NCBI GenBank assembly: GCA_963585895.1
Contig: OY757911.1
Location: 92,532,514 to 92,596,513, forward strand
Length of the DNA: 64,000 bases
Direction: 5' to 3'
From: Sepioteuthis lessoniana
Lineage: Eukaryota > Mollusca > Cephalopoda > Myopsida > Loliginidae
Under the pieces are notes generated by a model. The model did not search any database, was not told where the DNA came from, and was given only the letters and a program-made list of their open reading frames with translations. Below are positions 1 to 11,164 of the stretch, piece by piece (within the stretch, counting starts at the first letter, position 1; the number at the start of each line of letters is the position of its first letter). Position numbers and translations under genes: made by a program.

Positions 1-455
1 AACTGGGTCGATTTCAAGAAGTTTCGTTTGCTACTAAGAAAGCTAAGTACAGTTGAACATACCAAATCTGTCAATTATATATTAACGATAAAACCAGCGA
101 CCTGATATTCACTGAAGCGGTACAATTGTTAACTGAATTTTTCAGCCCCAAAATGTCTCTCTTCCATAAATCTCACAAAGAAAGACGATGAAGATTACTC
201 AATCTTCACTAGCGTTGCAAACAAACACTGCGATGATTTTAAATTATCTTAATTGAGCGCAAACAACTTCAAATGCTAAACTTTCGTATAGGGTTAAGTA
301 TCCAAGAAGGACGCAAAAATTAGACGAACCTGAACATACAAACAAAGTGACAAGACAACGATTCAAATTTGACGAAAATATTTTTCCGCATGTTTCAAAG
401 CAACAAGTCCTACTGGGAGAAAAGTAGAGTGGACAAACAGATCGGAAACATGATT
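1..455. other. Unassigned AT-rich sequence
   Basis: No repeat family or coding signal recognised. Confidence 0.5.
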
Positions 456-475
456 ACACATAATCAAGGGGCCCA

Positions 476-719
476 TGTACGAGTTCAAATCCTGGACGAG
501 ACTGGTTGCATTTCGCATAGCACTAATACCCTTGGGAAAGGTATGAATCCAATTATTTTCCCTTCAGCTATGGGAAAATAGTAGGGCAGACTGATTTCTT
601 CAGCCTTGAAGAGGTAACTAGTCTAGGAGAAGGATAACTCTGAATTCAAACCTGCTAAACTCCGCTTAAAAATTGACCTTGTGTCATATCCTACCCGAGT
701 GGAGGGGTTGGTAAATAGG
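476..719 (+). mobile_element. SINE type D, with perfect 13-bp target duplication
   Basis: tRNA-derived SINE. The B-box-like 'gagttcaaatcctgg' is at 481-495, then the family body ('aatacccttgggaaaggtat', 'agctatgggaaaatagtagg') and the 3' end 'gtgtcatatcctacccgagt'. It is flanked by ATCAAGGGGCCCA at 463-475 and 720-732, a perfect 13-bp target-site duplication, so the copy starts just 5 bases upstream of the B box and is 5'-truncated. Confidence 0.85.
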
Positions 720-915
720 ATCAAGGGGCCCAGGTTCTCCCGATAAAAGTCAAATATGGAAGCATTATTCGAATAAAATCGGGAACAACCCTCGAGAGGA
801 AGACCCAATGTATGTCGTGTTCGTCACGTTTGAGGTTCCGATATCACAAACGGACCCAGCACAGAAATTATACAAAAAAACCCCGAGAAATAACGAATTA
901 AATTGAGAAGTACCA

Positions 916-940
916 AAATAAATAAATAAATAAATAAAAA
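916..940. repeat. (AAAT)n microsatellite
   Basis: About six AAAT units followed by 'aaaaatattg'. Confidence 0.9.
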
Positions 941-999
941 TATTGTCTCCATAAGGAGTAAGGCTATAAAGGGGGGATGTTATGGTGATACTTTTGTTC

Positions 1000-1172
1000 C
1001 AAAATGGTTAGTAACATTGTTCTATACTAAATTATCATTTAAAAATGCATGTATGGTTTTTATTCAATTTTGTCATTGCAAAAGTCAGCGGTGTATACTA
1101 TTAAGTGACTTAAATGAAAGAACAATGAACTGAAAGCCCAAAATAGAATATTGAACTTGAACGAAAAGATTC
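1000..1172 (+). repeat. Direct repeat, left copy
   Basis: 'ttagtaacattgttctatac', 'tcatttaaaaatgcatgtat' and 'gaaagaacaatgaactgaaa' recur in the same order at 2462-2640 with about 10-15% difference. The dimeric type B repeat lies between the two. Confidence 0.8.
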
Positions 1173-1284
1173 ACTTTTGGAACGTGAAATTCTATTATTA
1201 GTAAAAGGGTAGAATTATAACTCGTTTTAGTGTTAATTTCAGAAGCAGGGGAGAAGAAAGAAAAAAAGAAAGAAAGATTTGGTT

Positions 1285-2290
1285 TGCTTTGGTTTTGCTT
1301 GGTTTTATAGCATATCAACCTTTGTTGGTTATTTAACGCCAAACCCATTTTTATGTAAATAATCAGTTCTATTTCAAACAATTCAGTTTAGCATGAGTAC
1401 ACAGTTTAATTGTAAAAAAACATTTATATTTCAAACTATTCAATAAGTTATATATAACCATTCAAATTAGTGTAAATACATTTTCAATATCAAAAACAGT
1501 TTAATTTAAAACAATTCAGCTTAGCATAAGCAGGCAGTTTAAATGTAAGTACGGTTTAATTGTCAAAAACATTTCTATTTCAAGCCATTCAGTTTAATCA
1601 GACAATTCAGTTTAGCATAAGTATATCGTTAGTTCTATTTAACCCATAGATAGGACCCTATCAGGTGCTACTACGCCCGGCTACAGTGGACCTGAGAGCA
1701 AGAGTAATGAAGAGGTGCTTCATTCTCCCCAAGTGCCGAGCATTACTGGGACCTCACCATCAGACTGTTTAGTATCATATATCAGAACACTCACTGGTGA
1801 TTCAGAGGTGCACTCAGTGTATTCTACAGCCGCAGCCGATTTGGCAATACACACAGTTAATGTCAAAATAGTTTTAATTCAGATAATTCAGTTTAGCATT
1901 AGTAAACAGTTTAGATATCAAAACAGTTGTATTTCGAGCAATCTATTTTAGCATTAGTACGCAGTCTTAATGTCAAAACAGTTTTATCTTAAACAATTCA
2001 GTTCAGTATAAATACGCGGTTTAAATGTATAAATACTGTAACCGCCAACCATCGTTTAGTTCTATTTAACCCATAGATAGGACTCTTATCAGGTGCTACC
2101 ACTCCGGGTCAGAGTGGACCTGGAAGTGATTGCAATAAAGATGTACTCCGCATTCCCCAAAGCTCCAGTATTGTTGAAACCTCACCATCAGATTGTTTAG
2201 AGTCATATCCAAGACACTCGTAGGTGGGGTCTTACCCCTCTGCAGATAAGCAGTCGGTGTATTCTACAGCCACAGCCGACTGAGCAAAAG
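1285..2290 (-). repeat. Type B repeat, head-to-tail dimer
   Basis: Sense orientation is minus. Two heads (about 2290-2055 and 1850-1640) carry 'agccgcagccgatt'-like and 'ctcaccatcagattgttta' words. Each is followed by short subrepeats built on 'aattcagtttagcataagta'. A single tail near 1290-1345 reads, on the plus strand, 'tatagcatatcaacctttgt'. No protein is encoded. The tail matches that of SINE E. It is flanked by about 165-bp direct repeats. Confidence 0.75.
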
Positions 2291-2461
2291 AAAGAAAGAG
2301 AAAAAAAGACAAGGTAGGAATTAACAAGTAAATGCCCTCTCCCACTGTACGTCATACATTAGAGGGACCACATGTATATAAATGCGCATAAAATTTGAAA
2401 AGCTATACTTGAGAGACCATTTGTAAACAATATAGGAATAAATAACACATCCATTTCGAAA

Positions 2462-2640
2462 AGACGTCCAAATGTTTAGTAACATTGTCTATATTAAATT
2501 ATCATTTAAAAATGCATGTATGATTTTTATTCAATTTTGTAATTGTAAAAGTCAATGGTTTAGACTATTACGTATCTTATATGAAAGAACAATGGACTGT
2601 AAGCCCAAACTAAAATATTTAACTTTGCCAAAGAATCTAA
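2462..2640 (+). repeat. Direct repeat, right copy
   Basis: Partner of 1000-1172. Similarity starts at 'tttagtaacattgtctatat' and fades after 'actttgccaaagaatct'. Confidence 0.8.
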
Positions 2641-2799
2641 CGCTGTTGGATTTATTTAGAACCCAACCTGAAAAAAAAAAAAAAACGTAAAATGGAACAT
2701 GAAGAAAAAGAAGACTCTTTTTTTTTAATTTATTAGTCTCGGACTTTAAGTAAGTTAAAACTTACCAAAAACCAAAAGAGAAACGAAAGTTGTTTTTTT

Positions 2800-5700
2800 T
2801 ACGAACGCCATGGGAAGTAGTATGGTGGACGTAAAGGCAAGCGGATAAACCCTCTGACAGCCTAACGCAATGCCTAACCTGGTCCTGGGCGAATGAAACT
2901 CACGGTTCAACAATCAGGATAATTTGTTCGATCGGAGAACTACTGCTGCTTAACTATAAGGATGGCTTCTATGGATGAGAATAAAAACAGCCATCGAAAG
3001 ATAACCATGACCGGCACTCAGACCACATGTATAAACCGCATCGCTCTTCGTGCGGATAAAAAAGGGGCGCGTCCTGCGGAGGTTGGAACCCTAGCCTTAG
3101 TGTTCGAAAAATCAGCAACAGAGCTCAAACAACAAAAATTACTAAAATGCAAACAAACAATATAAACAGCGACATTCAACGTTAGAATCTTAAAAAGAAC
3201 AGGACAACTACCGGAGCTGACTGCATCGGCTGTAGAAATATAACATAAATATAATATACATTCAAGAACACTGATACACACATAGCGAGGGTATTAAATA
3301 TTAGGATACTGGCAATGGATGGACGCTAGCCACTGAATCAGCATGGAAAAAATCTGTCAATGCTACGGTAGGAGGTGTAGGTATACTTATAGGACCAAGA
3401 GCCTAAAAATCACATAGTAGCATAGAGAGAATACAACCTAGGATGATGGTAGCTACGTTTAATGGCAACCCTAGAGTAACAATCATCTCCTGCTACAGCC
3501 CTACCAATGTTAGTGAAGAAACTGAACTAGTCGCCTTCTACAATGTGCTATCCTCTCTAGTGCGTAGCATTCCAAAACACAACATTCTCGTCATTGGCAG
3601 AGACATGAATGCCCAAATCGGAAAAAACAGAAACCACAAATACAGCCTACACAACTCGTCAAACAGGAATGGACAACATCTAACAGATTTCAGGACAAAA
3701 AAATAGATTAACATGCCTCAATACAAACTTTCAAAAGAGGGAGGGAAAATTATGGACCAACACATATGCAAACAACACTAAAGCACAGAGAGACTACGTC
3801 TTTATAAACAAGAAATGGAAAAATAGCGCAATGAATTGCCAGGCATACTCTTCTTTCGAGAGTGTGTCTTCCGATCACCGAATTGTCACGGCAAAAATAC
3901 GACTGAGCCCACGAAAGAACGCCACCTGAACAACGACCACCGTACACTATGACTAGGCTCTTCTTAAAAACAAGAATATTAGAGATAAATATGTGTTAGT
4001 ATTAAGAAACAAATTCGATGCACTATAGGAAAGGGACAGAAATACATACCCCGGATGACAAATATGAGAATTTCATCAACGCCTACATAGAAGCAGCAGC
4101 GAAATACATACCAACAAAAAAGGAAAAAAAATCTAGGGTCCCATGGGAGACTTTAGCGGTTAGAGAAAAACATGCAGACGTAAAAGCTGCCTCCAAATGC
4201 AATAGGAAGAACCCAACTAACACAAATGCGCGGAAACTAAAAATGGCTCAAAATGAATTAGCAAGTATATATCTAAAAGAACAGACAGAATACATACAAA
4301 ATCAGATAGATAAGATTAGAGACTCAGTGGAAGATAGGCTATCTAGGATAGCGTGGCAAACGATAAACGAAGTGAGCAGAAGGAAGAGCACAGCCAAAGC
4401 TAAGCTGAAGGCTACCAACCAACAAGAACGAATGAAGCTATGGAAACAGCATTTCGAGAATCTACTAGGAAACCCACCGAACCAATCACGAGAATTATTA
4501 GTAAGCAATTGTACATCAAACTAGGACGTTTACTCTAGAAGAACTCGACTCAGTACTTAGAAAAATTAAAAATAGGAAAGCCGCAGGGCTTGATGAAATT
4601 CGACGACATACTTAACCGACATTGTAATGCAGATTATAATCAAAATCCGATGGACAGATGGATGAAGGGATGCATCCTCCCTTTCCCTAAAAAGAGTGAC
4701 CTCGGATTAGCCAAGAACTACCGAGGTATAACATTTACATCCATAGCAACCAAAATATACAATACCCTAGTACGCAACCGCATTGAACTCAAAATTGACA
4801 ACATTCTTAGGAAGAACCAAATGGCTTGCGGAGAAACAGATCCATGATCTCACAAACATTGACCATCCGTAGAATCCTTGAAGGCGTTCGGGCAAAAAAC
4901 CTACTGTCGACATTATTTGTCGACTTTACCTAGGCCTTTGATTCCATTCACAGAGGGAAGATAGAACACCTACTAGCATACGGCATACCAAAACAGACCG
5001 TCGCAGCCATAATGATTCTCTACAGAAACATCAAAGTGAAAGTACGTTCCTCGGATGGAGACACAGACTACTTCGACATTGTAGCAGGAGTCCTGCAAGG
5101 AGACACACTAGCCCGATACTTCCTTATCATCTGTCTTGACTACGTGCTTAGAACATCGGTTGATAAAATCAAAGAAAACGGTTTCGAGCTGACAAAAAAA
5201 GAAGCATAAAGTACCCCACAAAAATAATTACCGACGCCGACTACGCCGACAACATAGCGCTTCTGGTAAATGCACCCGTCCGAGCCAAAACCTTACTGGA
5301 TAGTCTGGAACGAGCAGCCGCAGGCATTGGCTTCCATGTCAATGCACACAAAACTGAATACATGTGATTAAATCAAACAGGCGACATTTCCACACTAGGC
5401 AGTAGCTTTGTGAAACTAGTTGACAAGTTCACCTACCTGGGAAACAGTGCATCATCAAACAAAAAAGACATCGACACACGACTAAGAAAGGCTATCGGTC
5501 ATATGGAAGTCAAACCTGACCGATAAAATGAAACGCAGTTTCTTCCAAGCAGCGGTTGTGTCAATACTGCTATATGGATGCATTACATGGACGCTGACTA
5601 AACTGGTGGAGAAAAAGCTTGACGGCAACTACACAAGAATACTGTGAGCAATATTGAATAATTCCTGGAAGCAACGCCCCACAAAGCACCAGCTGTATGG

Positions 5701-5972
5701 CCACCTACCTCTCATCACGAAAACTATCACAGTTAGACGAACCAGACATGCAGGAGAAGCAGGGTCGAGCTCATAAGTGATGTTCTTTTATGGACCCCCA
5801 CAAATGGCCGAGCAAAAGCAGGGCGACCAGCTGGAACCTACATACAACAGCTCTGTGAGATTAGGGGATGTTGCCCTGAGGACCTGCTAGAAGCGATGAA
5901 CGATAGGGAGGAGTGGCGAGAGAGGGTCAGGGATATCCATACAGTTGGCATGACAAGATGATGATTATGATA
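2800..5972 (+). mobile_element. RTE-1: old, decayed RTE-clade LINE copy
   Basis: Plus-strand relative of RTE-2, alignable from the 5' UTR (shared 'gttcgatcgg' and 'aactactgctgct' near 2930-2950) to the GAT-rich tail at 5960-5972. The left limit is approximate. Surviving coding islands: endonuclease at 3443-3706 (ISCYSPTNVSEETE, then GRDMNAQIG where RTE-2 has GGDMNAQIG), linker at 4018-4524, RT at 4590-4847 and 5012-5209 (VLQGDTLARYF). The RT catalytic box reads YADN near 5240, so the second catalytic Asp is lost. A deletion of about 28 bp near 4598 removes the PPEVWKTRQ segment between short 'aattc' repeats, a microhomology deletion. Many stops and shifts make it clearly older than RTE-2. Confidence 0.9.
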
Positions 5973-5973
5973 G

Positions 5974-6157
5974 TGATACACCCAATGAGGTCACTGCATG
6001 GACCCTGCCCCACATTATAAATAGTGACTGACTCGATAAACGAGTCAAGCGAGTCAGTTACCGGTAACCGATACTGTCTGTAATTCTGTAAATATATACG
6101 GCTGTAAACCTTACATTTCTTTGTGTTATTCATTACTGGCCCTTCAAAACCATAACA
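5974..6157 (+). mobile_element. LTR fossil L1
   Basis: Solo LTR-like remnant of about 180 bp between RTE-1 and the RLE-LINE. It has a TATA-like 'tataaatag' and a 3' end 'ccttcaaaaccataaca'. It shares the words 'gtgactgactcgataaac' and 'ctttgtgttattcat' with L2. Ends approximate; family not identified. Confidence 0.55.
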
Positions 6158-7300
6158 AAAAGTGAGAAATACCTGGGCTGTCCATGCGTAAGATACTGGG
6201 GACACTTATTGAAGTGAATGAGAGAAGAACCAGGAAACAAGAAAACTAATGCCAATGCATAAGGCGTTATATCCCAGAGACAATGTTGACAGATTATATG
6301 TATCAAGTAAAGAAGTAGGAAGAGGATTAACCAGCATTGAAGACAGCGTTGACTCGTCGATACAACGACGCGAAAAATACATTGATAATCGCGGAGGAAT
6401 ACAGATTACTGCCACCAGAAACAATACTGACGATATGAGGATCAGCAGAAATTACCAGAAAACAAAAACGAGAAAAATACAACTCCATGGACGTTTTAAG
6501 CAACAAGAAACGTCTCACACGAGAAAATGTGAACGTAGCAAAAAAAAAAAAAAAAAAAAAAAAGAAAAAAAAAGAAAAAAGGGAAACTTTGAGAGAGAAA
6601 CTTAATCTCTTCGAACAGCAGCTCAACACAACACCATAAGGACGAATCATATCAAAGCAAGAATATATAAGACGAAACAAAATTGCAGATGTACGTTGTA
6701 TGGCGATAGAAACGAAACGATCTATCATATAATTAGCGAATGCACCAAATTAGCCCAGAAAGAGTATAAAAATAGACACGAATGTGTGGGGAAGGTGATT
6801 CACTGGGAATTGTGCAAGAAAATTAAAGTTGACCATAGGAAATAATGGTATAAGCACATGCTAGAATCTGTCCTGGAGATGAGACGCACAAATTCCTCTG
6901 AAAGTTTGTGATATCGGCCAGGCGACCAAAACTAATAATAATAAACCAAAAAAAAAGGGAACTTGCTGAATTGTGAACTTTGCCATCCTGGTAGACCACT
7001 AAGTTGAATTGAAAGAAAGTGAAAAGAAAGAAAAGTACCTATACCTTGCTTGGGAACTGGAAAAATATGGACCATGAAATGACGGTGATACTCATTGTAA
7101 TTGCTGCTCTTGGTGCAGTCACTAAAAGAATTGGTATAGAGAGTGGAGGACTTGTAAATAAGAGGATGAGTGGAGAACATCTAATTACAGTATTATTAAG
7201 ATCAGTCACAATACGGAGAAGTGTCCAGGAGATTTGAGGAGACTTGCTCTCACTCAAACTTCAGTGAGAAAGCATCAGCTGACGCTGATGTGAAAAACTC
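6150..7300 (+). mobile_element. 3' half of an RLE-type LINE (R2/R4/NeSL-like)
   Basis: Plus-strand remnant of a non-LTR retrotransposon distinct from RTE. At 6249-6530 it reads MPMHKALYPRDNVDRLYVS and then GRGLTSIEDSVDSSIQRRE, the region after the RT domain. At 6682-6830 there is a knuckle-like Cys/His segment (NETIYHIISECTKLAQKEY) and GKVIHWELCKK. At 6917-6960 comes the equivalent of the restriction-like endonuclease PD..D box, but it reads RRPKLIII, so the catalytic Asp is lost. At 7010-7290 follow the LARELKKLW and VIPIVIGALG-type helices and a terminal GDLLSL. An A-rich insertion at 6540-6592 interrupts it. The clade is inferred from the Cys/His plus PD..D order. Confidence 0.72.
6540..6592. 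repeat. A-rich tract inside the RLE-LINE
   Basis: Over 20 uninterrupted A then A/G-rich sequence. It is an expansion within LINE coding sequence, not a poly(A) tail, because LINE codons continue after it. Confidence 0.85.
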
Positions 7301-7304
7301 TCAA

Positions 7305-8090
7305 ATGGGTAAAATAATAATTCAATCTAATACGTCATCAAACAGCTGCCTTAAAATCATATCTGGTATTTAAAGTGAATTTGCCTACTGTAACAGTTCT
7401 CGTGCCGAGGTACCAATTTTGCTAATTATCCTTAATAGACTAAGAATTCTTCAGCATTTTTTAATGGATTCACGGAGAAAGCTCTCACATTATTCAATTC
7501 AAAGTAATTATATTTCTTGGCATCGTTGCAATTCGACTTTCTCTTAAATAATTTGAAAATCCATTTATTGCAAACACGCAATAAACAAGTTTTCAACAGA
7601 AGCGCTAACCTCTAATAAAACCCACTTCACGACAAGATGAATAGAAGTCAAATCCAACGCAGGAAGGCAAGTGAACAGCCTTGTACTCAATCACTTTACT
7701 TAGATTAAAACATAATTTCCGTTAATTTACCAAAGTTTAAGACAACATACATGCATTTCCAAATTTCCAAATTCTAATGCACTAATTAGATATAATGTGT
7801 TATTAATATTTTACTTAATACATAAAAAGGATATTTTTAAATCCCTTTAATCATAGATTATATAATGGTCACAAGCGTCCTTTCGAATGTTATCCGTTCC
7901 CGCATTTTAATGCTATAAAGACAATTGACATTCCTAATTACGTTACCATTGCAACCTCGGTACGTTATAATGTTCTCCAGTATTCCTTTCTGATATTTTA
8001 GAATCTATTACCAAATCATGGGAACGAACCTATTACCGAATCGGAGGTCGAAACTTTAAAAATTTTACTCGAATACTTGGACATATTTTC
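7305..8090. other. Unassigned AT-rich sequence
   Basis: No family word recurs elsewhere in the window and no frame looks coding. Confidence 0.5.
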
Positions 8091-8094
8091 TTTC

Positions 8095-8150
8095 ATATGA
8101 AACGCAGTTTCTTCCATAAAAGATATTTGTTACTATGATGATGATAATGA
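8095..8150 (+). mobile_element. Possible RTE scrap with ATG-repeat tail
   Basis: The 19-base word 'atgaaacgcagtttcttcc', also found inside RTE-1 at 5528 and RTE-2, is followed within about 20 bases by 'atgatgatgataatga', a tail like the RTE end. It may be an internally deleted RTE remnant. It is too short for certainty. Confidence 0.4.
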
Positions 8151-8437
8151 GAGCTGCATCATGTACGAATTCTTGAGTTGATCAAAAAGTTCCAAGACTG
8201 TTCATCGGAGATTTAGAGTATTCTAAATGATGTATGTAGATGTTTTTGACGTTCTAGCATTTCCCTCAGCCTTATAATTATGCATATTAAATCAGATATC
8301 ACAAAACTGTTACGGTAGTTTTACATCGTTTTTTGACTTAAGTGAAATAAGTTTCAAGAATGAATTCCGCTTAAACTTGGAATTGCGGGGATGGATAAAT
8401 TAATAAAGTTGGAAAAAATTAAAGAAAAACTACTAAA

Positions 8438-8840
8438 CAATCATCATGTCGCGATGCTAGCACGGATTTCCCTGACCCTCTCTCGCCACCCGCTGCTATC
8501 GTTCCTCGCCCCCGGCAGGTCCTCCAGGCTACATCCCGTATCGGTACAGAGCTATTGAAGATAGCTTCTAGTTGGTCGTCCAACCTTTGTTCATCCATGT
8601 GAGGTAGGTCCACAGGAGTATATCACTTATGAGTTCGTCCTTACTTATTCAGCAGTGTCCTGCATGTTTGGTTCGTCTAGCTTGGATAGTTTTCGTGATG
8701 GGTGGTTGGTGGCTGTACAGCTGTTTTTTGTGAGGTGTTGCCTCCAGAACTTATTCAGTGCAGTTCGTAGCATTCTTGTGTAATTGCCATCAAGCTTTTT
8801 CTCAATACGCCTAGTTAGCATCCATGTGATGCAATATCCC
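8438..8840 (-). mobile_element. 5'-truncated RTE 3' fragment
   Basis: Minus-strand copy of the last 400 bases of the RTE family, starting at the (ATC) tail near 8441 and reaching the region encoding YGCTTWTLTKR near 8830. It aligns with 60890-61280 of RTE-2. The reading frame is broken in several places. It stops abruptly at 8840, as expected for a 5'-truncated insertion. Confidence 0.85.
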
Positions 8841-9060
8841 TTCAGTTTACATCTCCCAAAATAGAGAAATCATTCTCTTTCAGTGCTAATCAGCCAAGTG
8901 AAGGGACTTGTATTTGAGGAGCTTTCAAAATACGAACCTCTTTTCTCCGATTCCTAAGAAAATATCCTCTTAACCGGAAGTGTAATAGCGGAAGTATCGG
9001 ATTTCATCCTCGAAGTTAACGAGTTTGAGCCTCAGTTTCGCTATCATATTTATATCTGGA

Positions 9061-9092
9061 TTAATACACTTGGGAAAGGTATGAACTCCTGG
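9061..9092 (+). mobile_element. SINE type D scrap
   Basis: 'ttaatacacttgggaaaggt' followed by 'atgaa' matches the SINE D body. Only about 30 bases are recognisable. Confidence 0.4.
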
Positions 9093-9293
9093 GCCTTTTT
9101 AAATATTTGTTACTATTTAGACTTCTTTAGGCCACTTCTTTAAACCATTTGTAAAGATTTTTTACTAACCCATGCTTATCCGTACACATCATACATTCTT
9201 CTATAAAAATTTCACATTTTCACTTTTTATCCACCCCAAATTTGATGACCGACCTCGGTTCAAGTTCAGAGAATTCTGTTTGATTTGTTGCCA

Positions 9294-9296
<3 letters not shown>

Positions 9297-9379
<83 letters not shown>

Positions 9380-9440
9380 AATATGTATGTGCGTGTGCAT
9401 ATGAGAGAGAGAGAAAGAGAGAGAGAGAAAGAGAGAGATA
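9297..9440. repeat. (GT)n(GA)n compound microsatellite
   Basis: About 15 GT units, then about 24 GA units, a short break and more GA. Explains both overlapping open frames here. Confidence 0.95.
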
Positions 9441-9583
9441 GGGAAGACAACTTGGTCGTTAACCAGTATAGAAAAATTAGAAATAAAATCTGTAAATATG
9501 AATTTATCAATATATTTATCCGTTTTCTAAAATGCTGAAAGCATTTTGATTCAGTCACAACTCCAACAACAACAACAACCCCC

Positions 9584-9585
<2 letters not shown>

Positions 9586-9635
<50 letters not shown>
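9586..9635. repeat. (TA)n microsatellite
   Basis: About 25 TA units preceded by CAA repeats and a C run. Confidence 0.95.
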
Positions 9636-9637
<2 letters not shown>

Positions 9638-9639
9638 CA

Positions 9640-10140
9640 CAGCCCTTTTCGCGATTTTTACTACTTTTTTCTTTAGGCCTATTTAAATATTGAAGAGAAT
9701 GATTAAAGTTAAAATGACTTCGGCTGAAAATAAACATCTGACAATCATCTTTACATGCTGTGCTGAGCAGTTTCCCTTTGATTTGTTTTTTCCCCAAGCA
9801 GTTAATAATATTTTAATGGAAATATCAATCATTTGTGACAATTGAAACCTGCAGAGCTCGTTTTCCTAAAAACGAAATTTCATGTATTTCAATTTTCCAA
9901 ATTTGACAAGGGTCTGCGAAAACAGCAAATTTATAGTTTAAAAGAAACAATTTAGCATGTATATTTGGCACGTTGCATTTTTCCATTACTGTAAACAAGA
10001 GTGGGAATTGAACATTTTGAAACTGGAAGAAACACGTTTATATGTAAGAATCGATGCAATTGTGTATATGAAACAATTAAGATACAATTCAATAAGATGT
10101 GTAATTAAAAAGAGAAGAATATTCTATTGATTAAATATCT
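9640..10140. other. Unassigned AT-rich sequence
   Basis: Nothing recognised. Confidence 0.5.
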
Positions 10141-10145
10141 TAACA

Positions 10146-10232
10146 GGATTTCTTCCAAGTTGTGGCTGCATCCGTACAACTGTATGGATGCACCACCTAG
10201 ATGTTAAAAATGCATAGAGAAAAAGCGAAAAT
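10146..10232 (+). mobile_element. Internal RTE scrap
   Basis: Plus-strand codons read FFQVVAASVQLYGCTT, equivalent to FFQAAVTSILLYGCTTW of RTE-2, followed by a degraded linker. Only about 85 bases are recognisable. It runs straight into a type H repeat, so the boundary is probably a nested junction. Confidence 0.65.
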
Positions 10233-10234
10233 TG

Positions 10235-10396
10235 GAATACTTGATATCATATGGACATTTGATAAAAACTCCTTAGAAAATATGTAAACAAGTGGATATA
10301 AATGTACAAGTTATGAAATTTGCTAGAATCTAAGCATAAAATAAACCTAGATCTGTCGACCTGGCTTAAAATCAATCAGTCAATCAATTAATCATT
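10235..10396 (+). repeat. Type H repeat
   Basis: 'gaatacttgatatcatatgg', then 'aagcataaaataaacctaga', 'tctgtcgacctggcttaaaa' and a (TCAA)n tail. It shares its body with the 48-bp minisatellite at 49451 and its tail style with 41560-41772. Confidence 0.55.
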
Positions 10397-10496
10397 TGTG
10401 ACAGTACAGCCGTCTTTACCAAACTCGGGAATGATTTTATTTCCAAACCGCTGATCGTTCCACTGATCGGATATATCCGTGGATGACACGATCGAT

Positions 10497-11160
10497 GTTG
10501 GTTGTTTGTTTGGGTTTTATGGCATATCAACCTTTGTTGGTTATTTAACGCCAAATCCATTTCTATGAGAATAGTTCAATTTCAAACAATTCAGGTTAGC
10601 ATAAGTACGCAGTTTAGATGTTAGTTCAGTTTAATTGCGAAAAACATTTCTATTTCAAGCTATTCAGTTTAGTTAAGCAGTTCTAAGTCAGCTAATTCAG
10701 TTTAGTATAAGTACAGATTTTGTTTACACACAGTTAAATGTCAAAACTGTTCTATATTAAACAAATCAGTTTAGTGTAAGTAGAGGTTCAATCTCATAAA
10801 CAGATCCATTTGAAATAATTCAGTTTAGCATAAGCACGCAGTTTAAATGTAAGTATGGTTTAATTGTCAAAAACATTTCTATTTCAAGCTATTCAGTTAA
10901 GTCAAACAATTCAGTTTAGCATAAGTATGCCGTTAGTTCTATTTAACCCATAGATAGGGCCAAATCAGCTGCTCCTATTCAGAGCCAGTGCGGACCCGGG
11001 GAGAGGTTATGGCAATGAAGGGGGTGCTCCGCATCACTGGAACCTCACCATCGGATTGTTTAGTGTCATATCCAGGACACTCATTGGGTGGGTGGGGGTC
11101 TTATTCCTTATGCAGTCGGTGTATTCTACAGCCCCAGCCGACTGGGCAATGACACAATCG
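10497..11160 (-). repeat. Type B repeat, single unit
   Basis: Minus-strand sense copy. The tail at 10510-10565 is 'ttatggcatatcaacctttg' on the plus strand; subrepeats fill 10570-10945; the head at 10946-11150 includes 'cccatagatagggccaaatc', 'acctcaccatcggattgttt' and 'cagccccagccgactg'. The cleanest monomer in the window. Confidence 0.78.
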
Positions 11161-11164
11161 ATTC

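Noticed and set aside
3750-4508. Minus-strand frames at 3750-3947 and 4302-4508
   Set aside because: Antisense shadows of RTE-1.
6249-6728. Separate host genes on both strands
   Set aside because: The plus-strand frame is LINE sequence and the minus-strand frame is its shadow through the A-rich tract.
9172-9558. Frames of 89 and 112 codons on opposite strands
   Set aside because: Both are made mostly of the (GT)n(GA)n array.
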